Positions 59,301 through 64,000 of a stretch of DNA of 64,000 nt are shown piece after piece. The notes under the pieces were generated by a model, which saw nothing but the letters and a program-made list of their open reading frames with translations, was not told where the DNA came from and did not search any database. A program made the position numbers and the translations under genes. The DNA comes from Dimargaris cristalligena. Lineage: Eukaryota; Kickxellomycota; Dimargaritomycetes; Dimargaritales; Dimargaritaceae. The first letter of the stretch is position 1. Each line of letters begins with the position of its first letter. Location: positions 62,001 to 126,000 of the forward strand of contig JANBQC010000005.1 in assembly GCA_027576995.1 (NCBI GenBank), written 5' to 3'.

Positions 59301-59855
59301 AAGCTTATCCTGCACGCCTACGGCTTTGCTGGTATTCTGGAAACCTTCTTCGGGCACTGCATGTACTTCCTCTACATGTCCCACTACGGCGGTTTCGGTC
59401 TGTCCGATCTCTTTCTAGCGTACGATCGGTGGACCGACGGTTACAAGGGATATACCCAGAAGGAGCTCGATGACTTTAATTTTACGGGCCAGTCGATTAT
59501 GTTCGTGTCGCTGGTCATGTGCCAGTGCTTCGGGAACCTATTGTCCATCCGGACCCGTTATCTGTCGCTGTTCCAGCACCCCCCAATTAGCTGGCCCCCG
59601 TTTTCCGGCCACGATCTCGGCGCTCGGAGGCCGGGCCATAACCCGGTCATTTTTATCAGCTGGGCCATTAGCATTGGCCTCTGCTTGATTATCATTTACG
59701 TACCGTTTGTGAATAACGTGTTCAATACCCGGCCCATTCCCGTGGCCTTTTTCTTTATGCCCATTGCGTACGCCTTGGGCATGCTGACCCTCGACGAGTT
59801 GCGCAAATGGATGGTGCGTCGCAAGGATCCCTTTTTTACCCGGATGGCCTGGTAG
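56364..59855 (+). CDS. P-type ATPase of the Na,K-ATPase-like (IIC) group
   Basis: Single-exon membrane pump of 1163 residues, using an aspartyl-phosphate cycle. The phosphorylated Asp408 lies in [12 protein letters not shown]; the actuator has LTGEN (Thr244-Gly-Glu); the hinge [21 protein letters not shown] is complete. The N-terminal region ([12 protein letters not shown] ... [10 protein letters not shown]), the order of ten membrane spans, and the closing [21 protein letters not shown] place it in the IIC group with Na,K- and H,K-ATPases rather than PMR1, PMA1 or ENA pumps. Two ion-site residues differ from animal pumps: PEGL in span 4 is PVGLP (Val366), and the first Asp of the span 6 pair is Cys943, while Asp947 and the span 5 Glu (GSFAELIP) remain. 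The ion carried is therefore uncertain. No beta-subunit gene is nearby. Start context GCGCCATGA. A long, charged insert sits in the nucleotide domain near 58540-58720. Confidence 0.93.
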   Translation: [1163 protein letters not shown]

Positions 59856-59900
59856 CCACCCCACATGGGCCTTACGGGTCGCTATTTATATTGATTCGGA

Positions 59901-59970
59901 GAGGGGCTGGGTGACCCGTTTTTCGCGGGTTACGAAACTATACATTCTGCATGAAACACCCCAGCCCCTC
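59901..59970 (+). other. nested hairpin in the 3' region of the ATPase gene
   Basis: Outer arms 59901-59911 and 59960-59970 are perfect 11-base complements (GAGGGGCTGGG with CCCAGCCCCTC). Inside the loop a second stem pairs 59911-59918 with 59926-59933 (GTGACCCG with CGGGTTAC, one G-U in RNA) over a T-rich loop. The structure starts 46 bases after the stop and ends 20 bases before an AATAAA signal, so it should be in the mRNA's 3' untranslated region. Confidence 0.7.
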
Positions 59971-59990
59971 CATCACAGTGTATCCCCTAA

Positions 59991-59996
59991 AATAAA
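59991..59996 (+). terminator. poly(A) signal of the P-type ATPase gene
   Basis: AATAAA 136 bases after the stop codon, directly after the nested hairpin. Assigned by sequence and position. Confidence 0.5.
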
Positions 59997-62056
59997 TGGG
60001 TAACCCCTGTTGCATTATTAAATAGGAGCTATGGTAGATATCACTTACCCCCGCCCCTGAATAATAAATTATTTGGTTTATTACACCCACTGATTGGCCA
60101 TACTAGTGTGAGTGGATTGTGCAAGGGGGCATTCAGCCAATGGAATCAGGCTGCCTTTTTACAACCGAGATGGCCGGTGCCATTTTTGAAAGGTATATTA
60201 TCCCAGGGTGTTCGTACTGTTCCTTTCCATGTAGGGTGAAATGCAAGGACTGTGTTTTTAAGAACCAATCCACGGTGTGCTAACAAGCATCCCGTGGTGA
60301 CTGGTAGTTAGTTATTGGGGGTGATTCAGAGGGTTAATGTGTGTCGGACAGCTAGGCAAAACACGGACAACTCATGGATGGGGGGGGATCTAGAGGTTGG
60401 TTACTGGTAAGGGAAAGTGCTCTTGTGAAGCGATCCATCTATATGATCTGATAGCAGTGCTGATCTGGAATGCTTAAAAATATATTGGGCAGCGTGGGTA
60501 GAGAGTATAAAACGACAGGATGGATGGTGGATCATATTATACATATATTTCTAATGCATTATCTGGATGGGTATTTCGCGGCGATTTGATTGGCATATCC
60601 CAGATTTGGGCGATGTTCAACCCAACAACCGCCTAGCAATGAACTAGGGGGCTTTGACCGGGTTTACTGGCTGAAAATGCACTATCCACTCAATTCGACA
60701 ATGAACATTTCATTTGAAATCCTTAAAACCACAGCAGCAATCAACCGCGTTACCAAGGGGTATTGTGGGTGGGGGAATACAGTGGATTGAGGCATTGGTG
60801 GGGGGCTAGTTGACCCCAAATGGATCTTTCGGATACGACCATGGTCAATTGATAAGTATAATGTCTGTCTGATCATATGCGCGGGGGTCCCTTTGCAATC
60901 CTGCTGCAGGGAGACCCGATTGGCATGTATTAGCGTCCACCGGTATGTTCGCAGGCAACACGCTGGGTTAGGTATCCATAGCCCCGCTATTGGGGCTATA
61001 CCAAGTGTTTAGTGAGGGTTGGCGACCACTCTCAACTGGGCCTTGGCGTATGGTACCGCGTTTTTAACGTGGAAGCCGGGATGATCAACTAATGGGGGGT
61101 GATATTTAGCGGCCACTGTGGGATTATTAATGGTGATTGGAAATCCACTATTCCAGCTAAGCTATATATTATTTTTTCATATAATATTCAGCGGCAGCTC
61201 TTGGATCAACGGTCCTTGGCTACAGTTGGATCCTTTTCCAGGGAAATCCAACGCGCCATTGCAAAGGTCGGAGGGTGCATTCTTCTGGCAACTGGACTGA
61301 TGTTTGGTGAAATCCACAATGAAGGGGAAGATGGTCCAAAGCGCCACAATGCGGTAAGCGGGAGACGGCTGGGGGGTAGTGGGGCACTATAAACTNNNNN
61401 NNNNNGCCACGCCGCTTCCAGGAAGGACTACAGGGTGTTTTTTCGTCTCACAGGGGCACCCCCCCTCTCCACCACTCGAGTGTTTGGGACAAGAGAGGGT
61501 AAAGTGAGTACGAAACGGATCCGAATGGCGCAATATAGCCAGTTCGGCATGGCAGCCCCTTGCATGCAGAATTATTGGGGTGATGTGTCACTTCAATGGG
61601 GAACAATAGGCTTGCGAGACACCACCGCCAGATGAGGAGGAATCTTAGGGTTACCCGTAACGGGAACGCCGTTGATTCGTTAGTTGTGCAGTAATCATAT
61701 GTATGGCCATGGCCCCAATCACCACCAATTTTGTGATGGGCTTTTTGCATCCCGCTCTTTTACTGCCGGCGCCTGCTTTTTTTCCTGAATTACTATGGGA
61801 ACGCATATCCTCACCACTTGTATCAAATCACTGCATATACGTAGGGTGGTTTTCGCCGTTCGGTGGCCTCCTCTTTCACCTATAACTAACTAATCCTTGC
61901 CTCTGGCTCTTGCCTGCCTATAGTTTGGCTCTTCTTTCTTTCTTCCCTTCTTTCTTTCCAGTTTGGCCTTGGTTTGTTCCATTCTTTCTATACATTTCCG
62001 GTATTTCTTCGCTATTCCACCTGGGCCGCCGCTCATTGTGAAAAGCCCCAGAGACC
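59997..62056. other. spacer with an assembly gap before the ABC transporter
   Basis: No supported gene. Contains ten N at 61396-61405. From about 61700 to 62050 the sequence becomes rich in CTT and TTTC runs, typical of the leaders in this window. Confidence 0.55.
61396..61405. other. assembly gap (10 N)
   Basis: Ten N of presumably fixed size. Sequence on the two sides cannot be assumed contiguous; any small gene spanning it would be lost. Confidence 0.95.
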
Positions 62057-64000
62057 ATGTCCTCAAACTCCAACGTCAGTAGCCCTCTGTGCTCCCACGG
62101 CTGGCTGGTAAGTGAAGTCCGGACTAGCCCGGTTCACTAAATAAAAGGTGGGTGGTACACCCTCTAACCCTAAGTTGTCGTGACCTGCGTCTCCCCGGTG
62201 CGGCGCGTCAACCCAGGGTTTCAGCTGGCAGGACCACTGGCCCAAAAGCACCCCGGTGGGAAGTACCGCCCCCTCCATTTCCTCAACCCTAACCAACTTT
62301 TCCAACCGGTTCCGGTGGAACTGGGCCCCGTGTCGTGCTTCCAGGTTATTGTATCCGCCAGGTCTCAGCTAACCCTAACCTCCACCGACTTTTAATGCCC
62401 ATGCCCTAATGTTTACCCATGTAGCCGATACAGGAGCCCGATGGAAATTTAAACCCGTGCTTTCGTGAAATGTAAGCCCTGCCGATATATGTTGTTAAGC
62501 TGCGGTTCACACTAGCGGTAATTTTACCCTCCCGCTTATAGGTGCCGCCACGTCACCTTCCCCTCCCACGCCCGTTTGGAGCAAATCACCGGGCAGTGGA
62601 ATGGGTTTAATGCTTCGAGCACTCTCACCTGCCCAAGGGTACGCACTATAGAATGGCCCTCTACCCACCACCACCCCCGCCTGGGCGTATTCGGGCCGCG
62701 TTTCATCTATTGCGATTAAACCTGCAATTAACCTAGCCGGTTGAATATTACCAATGCATGCGATATTCCCCACCCCGGTCGGGTATATTTACAGAGGCAT
62801 CGATACCCTAGTGCCACTCGTCGTTTTGACCGCGGCCACGGTTTGTGTGGGCTGGTCACGCCACCAGCGTCGGCGGAAAATGTCCGCCCAATACCTCCCG
62901 CTCACCTCGGAGCCCCTGCCCGACACCGCGGACCCCCCGTCCTCCGAGCTCGACGACGAGGTCTATCAATGGCTGGCCAAGTCACCCGATGCCGACGCCC
63001 CGGGCATCGTGGACTCCATCCGGGACGTCTCCCCTCGGTTCCACTGGATCAAAAAAACCAAAGCCTTTCTTATGTTCAAACTCACTTTTCTATACGGGTC
63101 GCTGGCCTCGGAACTGTGGTCGGCCCCAGGTCCGGCGGATCCCTGGTCACTAGTCCGACCAGTCACTCATGCCCTGATTTGGGTAAGTACCGTATACACT
63201 ATCAATTGATCCATGGGCTCCGGCTAGTCATACATCCCGGCTGGAGCATCATCTCGTAGTGTTTGGGCGCCTTTAATTCAAACCACCCTGCATCACCCGC
63301 GCCCACCTACCGGTGATTCCCTCGCTTATATTAACGCACCCTCTATTAAACGTATTGCTTCTCCCATTGATCCACTCCTTCGGGCCATGCAGGGTCTCAT
63401 GCTGGTGACCTACCTCCCGGTAAATATCATGTTCATTGACCGCAAAAACCGGGCCGAGAAATACTACTGGGTCTACCTGAGCATCAGTCTCATCACGGGC
63501 TTGGTGGCCCTCGTGGATACCTACGCTGAATTCGCCTTTGACCACACCTTTAGCTGGTCCTGGGATTACTTCTTCGCCCACCGCGAACGCTCCCTCTTCG
63601 TGGCTAGTCTGGTGTTCCTCACGGATCTGTGCGCCATGGGCATTCTCACCCGCCGGGGCCCCCGGTCCGTCACCGTCCAAGAAACCGACCAAACCTCGGT
63701 GCGCCAGTCCCCCGAATATTCCGCCAGCCTGTATTCCGACTTGTCGTTTTCCTGGCTCAACTCCATCATCCGGGCCGGCTATACCCGGGTACTGGTATTT
63801 GCCGACCTGTGGCGACTCCCCAACGACATGATCGCCTATACCGCCTGGACCTCCTACCGCCGCGATGCCCGGCCCGGCCGCTCCCTCTTCGCCAACCTAC
63901 TGGTGAACCTCCGCCGCATTGCCCTCAGCCAGCTGCTGCTCTCGGGCTTCCGACATGCGATCCGCTTCGGCGGAATCTTCTTCATGAACCGCATTCTGGA
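62057..64000 (+). CDS. ABCC (MRP/Ycf1-type) transporter, 5' part only
   Basis: Start of an ATP-driven exporter of the multidrug-resistance-protein group, which in fungi moves glutathione conjugates or bile-type anions into the vacuole. Exons I can join in frame: 62057-62107, 62425-62471, 62795-63182 and from 63393 to the window end. The result begins MSSNSNVSSPLCSHGW, then DGNLNPCF and GIDTLVPLVVLTAATVCVGW, which matches the family's N-glycosylatable leader, NPCF motif and first span of TMD0. Further spans of TMD0 follow, then the linker motif SLYSDLSFSWLNSIIRAGY with DLWRLPND that opens the first core membrane domain of MRPs. Both nucleotide-binding domains lie beyond the window. A different exon at 62542-62638 has good splice signals, but using it shifts the frame and loses the first span. 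Confidence 0.85.

Noticed and set aside
62366..62382. CTAACCCTAACC-like sequence resembling telomeric repeat
   Set aside because: Barely two units, inside an intron of the ABC transporter; no array.
62542..62638. Exon candidate in the ABC transporter
   Set aside because: Left out of the main model because it breaks the frame; joining 62471 to 62795 gives NPCFREIGIDTLVPLV, which fits the family.
1..64000. CRISPR arrays, rRNA genes, complete transposons or a clustered secondary-metabolite or defence system
   Set aside because: None seen: no regularly spaced repeats, no transposase or reverse transcriptase domains, no PKS/NRPS signatures; the genes are ordinary eukaryotic housekeeping, wall and trafficking genes.

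Overview
The window reads as nuclear DNA of an early-diverging filamentous fungus. The evidence is fungal gene content (a Cdc24-type and a Rom2-type Rho exchange factor, Vps16, Ste23-type insulysin, Rab escort protein, a GH18 chitinase, Dicer), short introns with GTAAGT-like donors and (C/T)AG acceptors, and a Na,K-ATPase-like (IIC) P-type ATPase, a type more typical of basal fungi than of Dikarya. Assignment to Zoopagomycota/Kickxellomycotina is a guess. Coding DNA is GC-rich. The spacers are often 1-3 kb, AT-richer and largely featureless. Two runs of 10 N (996-1005 and 61396-61405) mark assembly gaps.

Layout. 1-4.3 kb: a spacer, then a small LITAF-domain gene (-) and a pyrimidine-rich leader. 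4.3-8.7 kb: CDC24-like GEF (+, 5 exons). 10.6-14.3 kb: STE23-like M16 metalloprotease (-, 2 exons). 16.2-20.2 kb: VPS16 (-, 9 exons; the assembled 835-aa product matches the family length). 22.1-25.4 kb: a secreted RlpA-like double-psi beta-barrel protein and a GH18 chitinase (both +). 26.1-31.2 kb: a Yrb30-like RanGTP-binding protein and a PCI/SAC3-like protein (both +). 31.5-34.1 kb: Rab escort protein (-, 4 exons). 34.7-42.5 kb: a 239-aa unknown and an 1800-aa unknown membrane protein (both +). 44.7-47.5 kb: Rom2/Rgf-type RhoGEF (+). 48.7-53.5 kb: intact single-exon Dicer (+). 53.5-56.3 kb: a spacer with a possible F-box relic. 56.4-59.9 kb: IIC-like P-type ATPase (+), followed by a nested hairpin. 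62.1-64.0 kb: 5' part of an ABCC (MRP-type) transporter (+), cut by the window edge.

Functionally these are ordinary chromosomal genes with no operon logic. Themes that recur are polarity and cell wall (Cdc24, Rom2, chitinase, DPBB protein), endomembrane traffic (Vps16, REP, LITAF), and RNA/nuclear biology (Dicer, Yrb30, PCI protein). I found no CRISPR, rRNA, convincing tRNA or complete transposon. The most interesting points are the altered ion-binding positions of the P-type ATPase, its nested 3' hairpin, the unassigned 1800-aa membrane protein, two possible starts for the chitinase that would put it in different compartments, and the fully intact Dicer.
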